Part shown: one piece after another, positions 14,652 through 21,977 of the stretch | How positions within the stretch are numbered: position 1 is the first letter of the stretch | How the letters are laid out: each line of letters starts with the position of its first letter | The notes under the pieces: model-generated | What the model was told of the DNA's origin: nothing | Database searches by the model: none | The model's input: only the letters and a program-made list of their open reading frames with translations | Translations under genes and position numbers: made by a program | NCBI GenBank assembly: GCA_964507305.1 | Contig: CAZDPQ010000034.1 | Span: forward strand, 1-22,027 | Source of the DNA: JAQVYV01 sp964507305 | GTDB taxonomy: Bacteria > Bacillota > Clostridia > Saccharofermentanales > UBA5734 | Direction: 5' to 3' | DNA: 22,027 bases

Positions 14652-15989
14652 ATGGGACTTATAAAGGCAGGGACAGGAGCCGCCTCGGGCGTGCTGGCGG
14701 ATCAATGGCGCGAGTATTTTTACTGTGAGGCGCTCACCTCGGACATCCTCGTCGCGAAAGGGCAGAAGCGGATATCCTCCCGACGCAGTTCGAATACGAA
14801 GGCGGAGGACAACATCATCACGAACGGCTCGATCATCGCGGTTAGCAACGGCCAGTGCATGCTGGTCTCCGAGCAGGGCAAAATCGTCGAGGTGTGCGCG
14901 GAGCCGGGCGAATTCGTGTACGATACATCCACCGAACCGAGCATTTTCTATGGCGGACTTGGGCAAGGGCTGCTGAAATCATTCTCGACGATCGGCAAAC
15001 GTTTTACATTCGGCGGCGACACCGCCAAGGACCAGAGAGTCTACTATGTCAATACGAAGGAAATCCTCGGCAACAAGTACGGGACGCCGAATCCCGTGCC
15101 GTTCCGGGTCGTGGACAAGAACATCGGCCTTGACATCGACATCGCGATCCGCTGCCACGGTGAATATTCGTATAAAATCGTCGATCCGCTGCTTTTCTAT
15201 GTCAATGTCTGCGGCAATGTGGAGAGCGAATTCAACCGCGAAAACATCGACGGGATGCTGAAAACAGAGCTGATGACCGCCCTGCAGCCGGCTTTTTCGA
15301 GGATTTCCGAGATGGGGATCCGGTACAGCGCTCTGCCGGGACATACGATGGAGATGGCGGACGCGCTCAACACGGTTTTATCCCAGAAGTGGACGGAGCT
15401 CCGCGGGATCGCGGTCGCGTCGTTCGGCATCAGCTCGGTGTCCGCCTCCGAGGAAGACGAACTGCTGATCAAGCAGCTTCAGAAAAGCGCGGTCATGCGG
15501 GATCCGACGATGGCTGCGGCCACACTTGTAGGTGCCCAGGGCGACGCCATGCGCGCGGCGGCCGCAAATGAAGGCGGCGCCATGATGGGCTTCATGGGAC
15601 TCGGTATGGCGCAGAACGCGGGCGGCTCCAATACGCAGAGCCTGTTCGAGATGGGCAGCCGCCAATCCGCCGAAGCAGCGGCATCGTCCGCCGCAGCGGC
15701 ACCGTCCGCCGCGGCAGGCTGGACATGCGGATGCGGGACGGCCGGCAACACCGGCAAGTTCTGCGTAAACTGCGGCAAGCCCAGGCCGGGCGCGCCGGAG
15801 CAGTGGACCTGTTCGTGCGGGGCCGCCGGCAACACCGGCAAATTCTGCATGGAGTGCGGAAAGCCGAGGCCCGCGGGCGTGGCCGCTTATAAGTGCAACA
15901 AGTGCGGGTGGGAGCCGGAGCGATCCAACACCCCCCCGAAATTCTGTCCCGAATGCGGCGATGTGTTCGATGACAATGATAAAATTTGA
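14652..15989 (+). CDS. SPFH-domain protein with three C-terminal zinc ribbons (YdjI-like)
   Basis: The protein has 445 residues. Residues about 1-270 match the SPFH/Band-7-like YdjI group often annotated 'virion core protein': WREYFYCEALTSDILVAKGQ, SEQGKIVEVCAEPGEF, PNPVPFRVVDKNIGLDIDIA and RGIAVASFGISSVSASEEDE. About 280-350 is Ala/Met/Gly-rich. The tail holds three CxC/CxxC zinc ribbons: two near-identical copies starting at Trp357 and Trp385 (CGKPRP ends) and a third from Tyr413 (YKCNKCGW, KFCPECG). The start is ATG 14652 with GGAGGG at 14638-14643. In Bacillus subtilis YdjI is recruited to the membrane by YdjG/YdjH and links PspA-like YdjF to it. The next gene encodes a YdjG-like partner, so a membrane-stress scaffold is likely. 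No PspA gene is seen here. Confidence 0.88.
   Translation: MGLIKAGTGAASGVLADQWREYFYCEALTSDILVAKGQKRISSRRSSNTKAEDNIITNGSIIAVSNGQCMLVSEQGKIVEVCAEPGEFVYDTSTEPSIFYGGLGQGLLKSFSTIGKRFTFGGDTAKDQRVYYVNTKEILGNKYGTPNPVPFRVVDKNIGLDIDIAIRCHGEYSYKIVDPLLFYVNVCGNVESEFNRENIDGMLKTELMTALQPAFSRISEMGIRYSALPGHTMEMADALNTVLSQKWTELRGIAVASFGISSVSASEEDELLIKQLQKSAVMRDPTMAAATLVGAQGDAMRAAAANEGGAMMGFMGLGMAQNAGGSNTQSLFEMGSRQSAEAAASSAAAAPSAAAGWTCGCGTAGNTGKFCVNCGKPRPGAPEQWTCSCGAAGNTGKFCMECGKPRPAGVAAYKCNKCGWEPERSNTPPKFCPECGDVFDDNDKI
15720..15887 (+). repeat. Tandem 84-bp duplication encoding two zinc ribbons
   Basis: 15720-15803 and 15804-15887 encode two 28-residue units with the same pattern, including AGNTGKFC and CGKPRP. 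The copies differ mainly at silent and a few replacement positions, so it is an old in-frame duplication under selection for its cysteines. Confidence 0.88.
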
Positions 15990-16011
15990 GCGGCAGACCG
16001 GAGGATAGCGC

Positions 16012-17118
16012 ATGACGGACGAATCATCCGACATCGAGAGCGGCAGGCTCCGGGTCGATACCAGGGAAGAGACCGACAAGAAATGCCCCCAGTGCGGCGG
16101 GACCATGGACTTTGACCCTGCCACGGGCGGTTTGCTTTGCCCTTACTGCGGCTACCGGCAGGAGATCGGCACTCCTGCCGACGACGCTCCCACGGCGGAA
16201 CTCGACTTCGAGACCGCACAGGCGACAGGCAACTGCGACTGGGGCGCGGAGAAAAAGACCGTGACCTGCAAGTCCTGCGGCGCACAGTCCGTATACGACG
16301 CGCTGCAGATTTCCGACGTGTGCCCGTACTGCGGATCCAACCAGGTCATGGAGGAAAAAGGGCAGGACACGCTCGCGCCGGGCGGTGTCTGCGTATTCAA
16401 GATCAGCCGGGACCAGGCCGGGGAGCGGTTCACGGGCTGGATCCGCCGGAAGATTTTCTGCCCGCGGGCGGCGAAGAAAAACGCCAGGCCGGATTCTTTT
16501 ACCGGGATCTATCTGCCGTATTGGACCTTCGACACCCAGACCGATTCGACCTACACCGCCCGATATGGCATCAACCGGACCGTCCGTGACAGCAAGGGCA
16601 ACACGCGGACCGTCACGGACTGGCATCCGACGTCCGGTGCGTACAGCGAATTCATCAACGACCAGGAGGTCCCCGCGACAACGCAGCACGATCCGTCGAT
16701 GCTGTCGCGGATCGAACCGTTCGACACGGAGAACAACCTCAAGTACAAGCCGGAATACGTGGCGGGCTTCGTATCCGAGCGGTATTCGGTCGGGCTCCAG
16801 GAGGGGTGGGGAAAAGCCGTAGAGAGGATCCGCAGCTATCTGCAGGGCCGGATCGCCGGCAAGATCCGCGCGGACCACCATGCCGATCAGGTCAGCGGAC
16901 TGAGCGTGAGGACTTCCTTTTCCGGGATCAAGTATAAATACCTGCTCCTGCCGGTCTGGATCTCATCTTTCCGGTATAAGTCAAAGGTTTACCGGTTCAT
17001 GGTAAACGGCCAGAACGGCCGGGTGGGAGGCAAGGCGCCGGTTTCGGCCCTTCGCGTGGCGATCGCGGTGCTGATCGGCCTTGCGATCCTGGCACTGCTT
17101 TACTTCCTGTCCAGATAA
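16012..17118 (+). CDS. TFIIB-type zinc-ribbon membrane protein (YdjG-like)
   Basis: The protein has 368 residues. It has two zinc ribbons: Cys25/Cys28 with Cys43/Cys46 (CPQCGG, LLCPYCGYRQ) and Cys86/Cys89 with Cys104/Cys107 (CKSCGA, VCPYCGSN). A conserved middle region follows with YLPYWTFDTQTDSTYTARYG, FINDQEVPAT and ERYSVGLQEGW. Then come PVWISSFRYKSKVYRFMVNG and a single C-terminal transmembrane helix (about 346-366, LRVAIAVLIGLAILALLYFL). This is the architecture of B. subtilis YdjG, a tail-anchored partner of the SPFH protein YdjI. The start is ATG 16012 with GGAGGA at 16000-16005, 22 bases after the SPFH gene, so the two are co-transcribed. The last 19 bases overlap the end of the convergent hydrolase gene. 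The zinc ribbons may mediate contact with the ribbon-bearing SPFH protein; that is inference. Confidence 0.87.
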   Translation: MTDESSDIESGRLRVDTREETDKKCPQCGGTMDFDPATGGLLCPYCGYRQEIGTPADDAPTAELDFETAQATGNCDWGAEKKTVTCKSCGAQSVYDALQISDVCPYCGSNQVMEEKGQDTLAPGGVCVFKISRDQAGERFTGWIRRKIFCPRAAKKNARPDSFTGIYLPYWTFDTQTDSTYTARYGINRTVRDSKGNTRTVTDWHPTSGAYSEFINDQEVPATTQHDPSMLSRIEPFDTENNLKYKPEYVAGFVSERYSVGLQEGWGKAVERIRSYLQGRIAGKIRADHHADQVSGLSVRTSFSGIKYKYLLLPVWISSFRYKSKVYRFMVNGQNGRVGGKAPVSALRVAIAVLIGLAILALLYFLSR

Positions 17119-18917
17119 CGGTCCGACTCCAGCCGGGCGGTGATTTCCGGCTCCATCACGCTGCAGAGCTTGTAGTGGAGAAAATCGCCGTCGGCCCTGG
17201 ATGCGACCTTCTCGAGAAACGGGTAGAGCCGGATCTCGTTCCGGATCGCCGCGGCCGCGCCCGTGACATAGGTTTTCCCCGGGGACTCGAGCCACCGGAT
17301 GGTGACCGCGCCGCTCATGAAGAAAATCTTGAGGATCCTGGCATTCGCGCTTTCGAGAAGCGAGATCCGGATCTTCAGCACCGGGCGGTCGTCCTCGTCG
17401 GAGGTAAAGATGCCGGTCACACCGGCCAGATATGGCTCGCCGTGAAAGAGAAGCTCCGTATATTCGGGCTTGCCGAACCCGACCGCGAAGCGGTGGATCT
17501 CGTCGGCTTCCGTGACCGTCAGGGTCAGCCGTTCTTTCTTATAGGAAAAGCCGAGGCTCTGGAAACCCCTGGTGTAATTGTTCTGGACCATCTGGGCCAG
17601 CAGCGGCAGCAGCCCGGCCGATGCGGCGGCAGGATCCTCCGTGCGGTAGGTCCTGCCGTCGAGGAGCCTGCAGAATGCTCTCACGCTGAGCATCCGCCCG
17701 TCCGGGCATGCCGGAAAACATCCTCCGGGCAGGCTCCGCACGGACTGCCGGCAGGGCCGGCAGAAAGGATCCTCGCGCAGCCGGGCTTCCGCCATGCGCA
17801 GCCGCTCCAGCGCGCCGGGATCTTCGGGCAGTGTGTCCGGCGGAAGGTAGTCCGCAGGGAAAAAACGGTCCAGCAGCTTGAAAAAGCTGCTTTGCTGGAA
17901 CAGTTCGTTGTTGCCGGCATTGCACACGACCAGGATGCCGGTGTCCGGAAAACCGATCACGTTCTGGCCGTACATCCCGTTGAACAAAAAAGTGTTCCGT
18001 TCCCTTCCGACCCAGATCTGGTATCCGTAATCATAGCCGCCCAGACTGGAAGGCGTTTTCATGTGCGCGGTCCGGGCGTCCTCCAGAAAGGCGCGGGAAA
18101 TGAGCTGCCTGCCGCCCCACGCACCGCCGCCAAGCACCAGCTGCCCGATCTTCGCGGCATCCTCGGGGCGGATGTATAGACCCCACCCGCCCTTCTCGAT
18201 CCCCATCGGACAGGTCTCCCAATAGAAATCCCGGATCCCCAGCGGTCCGAAAAGCCGTTCCTCCAGAAAACCGGTCAGGCTTTGGCCGGACACCTCCCGG
18301 ATGATCGCCGAGAGCATGTAGGTATTCATGCTGTTGTAATTGAACTGCTTGCCAGGCTCGGCCGGCACCGCCGATTCGAGGAAACAGCGCACCCAGTCCT
18401 TCTCCGTGACGGCTCCCGCCTCGTTGAAGACCACGCCGCTGGACATGGTGAGCAGATGCCGGATGGTCATGTTCTTGTGTGTGATGAGCGCGATCGCCGG
18501 CGCGCGCTTCTCGAAAAACCGGAGGATCCTGTCGTCGAGGCTCAGGCGGCCATCGTCGGCCAGCATGCCGATCGCCAGGCCGGTGATGCTTTTGCACATC
18601 GAATGGGTGATATGCCAGACATCCATGTCATACGCGCCGAACGATCCCTCCGTGAGGACCGCGCCGCCGCGCAGGATCATGATATGGTGCGGATCGAGTG
18701 TCCGGTCTTCGCGGAGCGCGTCCAGGAAATCGGCCAGATGGCGTGATGAGACGCCGCGGGACTCCGGGGATGTGCGTGGAAACGGCTGGAAGATCGGCCT
18801 GCCGGGCCGGAACGCGGGCTTTTCGGAATGCGTGACGATCCGGGGGACCGTGCTCTGACGGTTGTCGAAAATCCTGCGCACCAGCGCCAGCGTGCTTGTC
18901 CTTGTCTTCAGATCCAT
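17100..18917 (-). CDS. Beta-lactamase-fold serine hydrolase (class C / esterase-like)
   Basis: The protein has 605 residues. The N-terminal 350 residues carry the beta-lactamase/penicillin-binding fold: nucleophile motif SMCK (Ser106, Lys109) in HITHSMCKSITGLAIG, and a tyrosine motif at Tyr194 in QFNYNSMNTYMLSAII. Further along are FLEERLFGPLGI, YIRPEDAAKIGQLVLGGG, GGYDYGYQIWVG and NGMYGQNVIGFPDTGILVV. This group contains esterases, D-aminopeptidases and 6-aminohexanoate-dimer hydrolases; resistance to beta-lactams is not implied. The C-terminal 250 residues are a less conserved beta-rich domain with Cys pairs near 395. There is no signal peptide, so it is probably cytoplasmic. AAGGAGGA lies 6 bases before the ATG at 18917. 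It is divergent from the glycosidase gene and convergent, with a 19-base overlap, on the zinc-ribbon gene. Confidence 0.88.
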   Translation of the reverse strand: MDLKTRTSTLALVRRIFDNRQSTVPRIVTHSEKPAFRPGRPIFQPFPRTSPESRGVSSRHLADFLDALREDRTLDPHHIMILRGGAVLTEGSFGAYDMDVWHITHSMCKSITGLAIGMLADDGRLSLDDRILRFFEKRAPAIALITHKNMTIRHLLTMSSGVVFNEAGAVTEKDWVRCFLESAVPAEPGKQFNYNSMNTYMLSAIIREVSGQSLTGFLEERLFGPLGIRDFYWETCPMGIEKGGWGLYIRPEDAAKIGQLVLGGGAWGGRQLISRAFLEDARTAHMKTPSSLGGYDYGYQIWVGRERNTFLFNGMYGQNVIGFPDTGILVVCNAGNNELFQQSSFFKLLDRFFPADYLPPDTLPEDPGALERLRMAEARLREDPFCRPCRQSVRSLPGGCFPACPDGRMLSVRAFCRLLDGRTYRTEDPAAASAGLLPLLAQMVQNNYTRGFQSLGFSYKKERLTLTVTEADEIHRFAVGFGKPEYTELLFHGEPYLAGVTGIFTSDEDDRPVLKIRISLLESANARILKIFFMSGAVTIRWLESPGKTYVTGAAAAIRNEIRLYPFLEKVASRADGDFLHYKLCSVMEPEITARLESDRYLDRK

Positions 18918-18960
18918 CAGCCGTCCTCCTTACCGGAAATTCCGCGTTTTCCCTGGTCCC

Positions 18961-18969
18961 ATTATACCA
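18961..18969 (-). promoter_or_regulatory. Extended -10 promoter of the serine hydrolase
   Basis: Read on the minus strand, TGGTATAAT (18969-18961) is a perfect extended -10 element about 45 bases before the start codon. No -35 match is seen. Confidence 0.6.
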
Positions 18970-19042
18970 TAAAGAGCGGCAGGCCGCGGTTCCCGGGCTT
19001 TCGCGGCTTTCGGGCGACACGGCGATCCTGCCGGATTTTCAT

Positions 19043-19071
19043 TTGCGCAAAGAAAAAAAGTACAGTATAAT
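19043..19071 (+). promoter_or_regulatory. Promoter of the glycosidase gene
   Basis: TTGCGC (19043-19048), a 17-base spacer and TATAAT (19066-19071) predict a start near 19078, 23 bases before the ATG at 19101. An A-rich stretch fills the spacer. Confidence 0.7.
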
Positions 19072-19100
19072 GATCGCAAAATGCAGAAGAAGGGCGGGAG

Positions 19101-21680
19101 ATGGCATTGTCAGGGAAGCGCATACGACTCATCGTGATCGCGGCGGCGGTCATTTTCGCCTTGGGCGCAGGCGGTTTTGCGCTCAGCCGGTATCTGCGGG
19201 ATAAAGCTTTCGGGACGATTACGGATCCCGTATTGGAGGTGGATCGATTGAGCGACAGTGACGTTATGTATAAAGTGGATTGGGTGAAGTACCCTCTCAC
19301 GCGCCCCGTACAGAAATACAGGGCCGGGAACGAAGTCCGTTACCTCGTATCGCTGGAGGACGCGGCTGCGTCTCTTGGATATGCCTGCGATATAAACGGG
19401 GATGCCGCGGTGATCCGGGGGAAAAATTTCTCCCTCGAAGTCAGGGCGGGCGCCGAAAATGCCCTGGTGAACGGTAAGAAGACCGCGCTTCCGGTGCCTG
19501 TCGCCGCTGCGGATGACATGCTCTGGATCGACGAGAGGTCCATCGGCCCGGCCTTTTCCATCAAGGCAGGCTATCTGACCTTCACCAACAGCATCCATGT
19601 TTCCAGCGGCACGCTCGAAGGCAAGGTAGCGCCTTACAAGAACCGGAATGTCTTTTTCGTGAACGGCCGGCCTGCGGCGCCCATCATGTATTCCAGCACG
19701 GAGCAGGGACGCCAGACCTGGCTTGGCATTACGAAAAAAAGCATCGGTGAGTTTGTGCAGCAGGGGTATGACATCATCCAGACGGACATGTGGTTCAAAT
19801 ATTCCTTGAGCCGAAAAGGCACATTCGACATCGCGGGCATCAGGAAGCAGCTATCCGGGATCCTCAGCATCGATCCGGATGCCAGGATCTTCGTCCGCAT
19901 CAATGTGTCGGCTCCCGAATGGTGGCTCCAGGAGAATCCTTCCGAAATATGCAAGGTGACAAATCCGAATCCGGCTCAAAACACATTCGGCGGAAATTCG
20001 GCCGAGAGCCTCGCATCCGACAAATACAGGGAGTTTGCCGAGCAATATCTCAGGCTGTTTCTCCAGGAAGTCGAAAAGACGCCGGAGGGAGACCATATCA
20101 TCGGCTACCACATCGGCGGAGGCGTTTACGGCGAATGGCATTATTACGGCATCTATGATGAGCCCGACGCGTCCGAGCCGATGCGGCAGAAGTTCATCGC
20201 GTACGCGATGGATAAATACCAGACGCTGGAAAAAATCAACGCCGCCTGGAAGACGGATTATAAAAGCACGGATGAGATCACGGTGCCGTCGTATCAGCGC
20301 CGGTATGAGGTGACGGACGGGGATTTCCGCGATCCCGCGCTGGACCGGTATGTGATCGACTATTATGACTGCCAGCATGCGGTCGTCAGCGGACTGGTCA
20401 ACGGCCTTGCCAAAATCGTGAAGGAAACCTGGACGAGGCCTGTCATCACCGGCGTGTTTTACGGCTACTTCTACGGCGCCTGGACGGTCGGCACCCAGTC
20501 CAGCCAGTTCGATATCCGGACGATTTTCAAAAGCCCGTATCTGGATTATTTTTCCGGACCGCTGTCCTCGCGGAACATGATGGGGTCCGGGATCTTCCGC
20601 ACCCTGGCGGAAAGCCTTGCCCTGAACGGCAAGGTGTGGGTCAGCGAGCACGATGTGGGGACCTATCTCGATCCGAGACTCGGCTGGCCCGACAAGCCTC
20701 AGGACGAGCAGCAGTCCATCGCGATCATGAAGCGGAATTACATGTATACATTTACGGAAAACGCCGGCCAGTGGTGGTATGATTTCGGCCCGAACAGCCA
20801 GGGCGGCGGATGGTGGAGCACCCCCGCCATGCTGTCGACAGCGGGAAAGTTGTTGTCGATGTCCGAACGTTTTCTGGAGCAGCCGTATGAAAAGAAATCG
20901 GAAATCCTGGTCGTCTACGACATGGATTCGTTTGATTATGTCAAACCGGCAAGGATCGATCCGCTCACCTTCAAGATCACAGAAGACATGTCGGACAAGC
21001 TCCTCGGCACCGGCACGGCGTTTGACAGGATTTTCCTGATGGACCTGAAGCTGGCCGACCTGTCGAAATACAAGATGGTCATTTTCGGCAACACGTTCGC
21101 CTTGAGCGCGGATGACAGAGCCTACATCAGGGACCATGTCATGAAAGACGGCAGATCCGTGGTCTTCATGTCGGGAGCCGGGTATACCGACGGCACGAAA
21201 AACGATCCGGCGCTGATATCCGATCTTACAGGCATGACCGTCTTGAAGGCGGCCGGGGTTTCCCCGGTTGCCACGGTGACCCTCGGAGGAAAAAGCTATG
21301 TTCTGAACGCGAACGGCGTGACATCGCTGTTTGAAGTCCGCGACAGCAGCGCGCAGACCATCGGGACGTTCGGAGACGGAGCCGTCAGCGCGGCAGTGAA
21401 GACCGTCAACGGATGCAAAGTCTATTATTTCGGCCTTCCTCTCAGCGCGGATGTTTCCTTTTATAAAACGCTTCTGAACGAAGCCGGCGCCAGAGTGTAC
21501 ATCGAAAACACGGTGCTGAAAGATTATGTGACGGTTGGCGGCGGGATCATCGGCATCTATTCGGTGTTCGGCGGAGAAAAAACGGTGAGGCCTCTGAACG
21601 GATCATCGGTCCCCATTACCATGGAGCCTTATTCCACACGTTATTTTGACATCGAGACGGGGGAAGAGCTTACAACATAA
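19101..21680 (+). CDS. Membrane-anchored GH42-like glycosidase with copper-amine-oxidase-N-like domain
   Basis: The protein has 859 residues. Residues about 9-29 are a hydrophobic signal anchor after a basic start, so the enzyme sits outside the membrane. Residues about 72-168 resemble the copper amine oxidase N-terminal (stalk) module common in clostridial surface proteins (RYLVSLEDAAASLGYACDIN, VNGKKTALPVPVAA, DDMLWIDERSI). Residues about 183-600 form a (beta/alpha)8 glycosidase barrel of the GH42/GH-A type. It includes ARIFVRINVSAPEWWLQENP, GGGVYGEWHYYG with proposed acid/base Glu345, and VWVSEHDVGTYLDPR with proposed nucleophile Glu516. Residues about 620-730 resemble the GH42 trimerisation domain (ILVVYDMDSFDYV, MVIFGNTFALSADDRAYIRD), then a beta-sandwich tail. 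Beta-galactosidase-like activity is the family default; the substrate is unknown. The GGGAG beside ATG 19101 is closely spaced; AAGGGCGGG just upstream may serve. Confidence 0.8.
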   Translation: MALSGKRIRLIVIAAAVIFALGAGGFALSRYLRDKAFGTITDPVLEVDRLSDSDVMYKVDWVKYPLTRPVQKYRAGNEVRYLVSLEDAAASLGYACDINGDAAVIRGKNFSLEVRAGAENALVNGKKTALPVPVAAADDMLWIDERSIGPAFSIKAGYLTFTNSIHVSSGTLEGKVAPYKNRNVFFVNGRPAAPIMYSSTEQGRQTWLGITKKSIGEFVQQGYDIIQTDMWFKYSLSRKGTFDIAGIRKQLSGILSIDPDARIFVRINVSAPEWWLQENPSEICKVTNPNPAQNTFGGNSAESLASDKYREFAEQYLRLFLQEVEKTPEGDHIIGYHIGGGVYGEWHYYGIYDEPDASEPMRQKFIAYAMDKYQTLEKINAAWKTDYKSTDEITVPSYQRRYEVTDGDFRDPALDRYVIDYYDCQHAVVSGLVNGLAKIVKETWTRPVITGVFYGYFYGAWTVGTQSSQFDIRTIFKSPYLDYFSGPLSSRNMMGSGIFRTLAESLALNGKVWVSEHDVGTYLDPRLGWPDKPQDEQQSIAIMKRNYMYTFTENAGQWWYDFGPNSQGGGWWSTPAMLSTAGKLLSMSERFLEQPYEKKSEILVVYDMDSFDYVKPARIDPLTFKITEDMSDKLLGTGTAFDRIFLMDLKLADLSKYKMVIFGNTFALSADDRAYIRDHVMKDGRSVVFMSGAGYTDGTKNDPALISDLTGMTVLKAAGVSPVATVTLGGKSYVLNANGVTSLFEVRDSSAQTIGTFGDGAVSAAVKTVNGCKVYYFGLPLSADVSFYKTLLNEAGARVYIENTVLKDYVTVGGGIIGIYSVFGGEKTVRPLNGSSVPITMEPYSTRYFDIETGEELTT

Positions 21681-21708
21681 GGAAAACGCGCGCAAGCCAT
21701 CGGAGTTC

Positions 21709-21749
21709 CGGAATGTTACAGAAAAGGACTGGAACTGTAACAATTTCCG
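21709..21749 (+). other. Long hairpin after the glycosidase gene
   Basis: CGGAA-TGTTACAG (21709-21721) pairs with CTGTAACA-TTCCG (21735-21742, 21745-21749). This gives an 8-bp and a 5-bp stem separated by a two-base bulge (21743-21744), with a 13-base loop. It begins 28 bases after the stop codon and has no T tract, so it may stabilise the transcript 3' end or mark a protein-binding site. Confidence 0.6.
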
Positions 21750-21886
21750 CTGGACAGGAGCCCCGGCCTGCAGCCTGGATGGGGCCGCAGAGGCTGCTTG
21801 GAAGGCGTTCCCGGCCCCGTCTTCCCGGTTCTCAGACTGGAAACAGCCGGTATCGTAATTTTTTTGTAATATAAATGTAACAATTT
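21736..21886. repeat. Direct repeat TGTAACAATTT, two copies
   Basis: The 11-mer is present at 21736-21746 and 21876-21886. The second copy ends 12 bases before the -35 box of the last promoter; an inverse half, TGTTACA, is at 21714-21720. The element may be an operator shared by the end of one unit and the start of the next. Confidence 0.5.
21760..21865 (+). other. GC-rich region with competing stems ending in a T tract
   Basis: GCAGCCT (21770-21776) can pair with AGGCTGC (21791-21797). GGGGCCG (21781-21787) can pair with CGGCCCC (21812-21818) or, through GGGGC, with GCCCC (21760-21764). Seven T residues lie at 21859-21865 after an imperfect CCGG-based hairpin. It probably contains the glycosidase terminator; a structured RNA is possible. 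I see no protein-coding signal in 21681-22027. Confidence 0.4.
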
Positions 21887-21898
21887 AGGGGAAAACTA

Positions 21899-21926
21899 TT
21901 GCATTTCCGTGAAAACTATGTATAAT
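21899..21926 (+). promoter_or_regulatory. Promoter of the second riboswitch transcript
   Basis: TTGCAT (21899-21904), a 16-base spacer and TATAAT (21921-21926) predict a start near 21933. The surroundings (21850-21930) are A/T-rich compared with the rest of the window, as expected for a strong promoter. Confidence 0.75.
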
Positions 21927-21932
21927 GGCAAA

Positions 21933-21953
21933 TGAGAGAACCCTATTCTCTCA
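21933..21953 (+). other. 5'-terminal hairpin of the second riboswitch leader
   Basis: TGAGAGAA (21933-21940) and TTCTCTCA (21946-21953) form a perfect 8-bp stem with a 5-base loop, beginning at the predicted transcript start. It could protect the 5' end of the mRNA or act as an operator. Confidence 0.6.
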
Positions 21954-21977
21954 ACGCACCTGCATAACGAGAGACAA

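Noticed and set aside
17175..18179. A 334-codon plus-strand open frame opposite the serine hydrolase.
   Set aside because: It is antisense to a gene with intact catalytic motifs, has no ribosome binding site and no family resemblance.
17100..18917. Reading the beta-lactamase-fold gene as an antibiotic resistance gene.
   Set aside because: The sequence has the SxxK serine-hydrolase fold but no signal peptide and a long extra domain. It is closer to esterase and amide-hydrolase relatives, so resistance is not supported.
19851..21137. A 428-codon minus-strand open frame opposite the glycosidase.
   Set aside because: It is antisense to a well-supported enzyme gene, with no recognisable motifs and a composition typical of reverse-frame shadows.
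21646..21858. A 70-codon open frame over the end of the glycosidase and the structured region.
   Set aside because: There is no ribosome binding site, its composition is not protein-like, and it overlaps strong hairpins.
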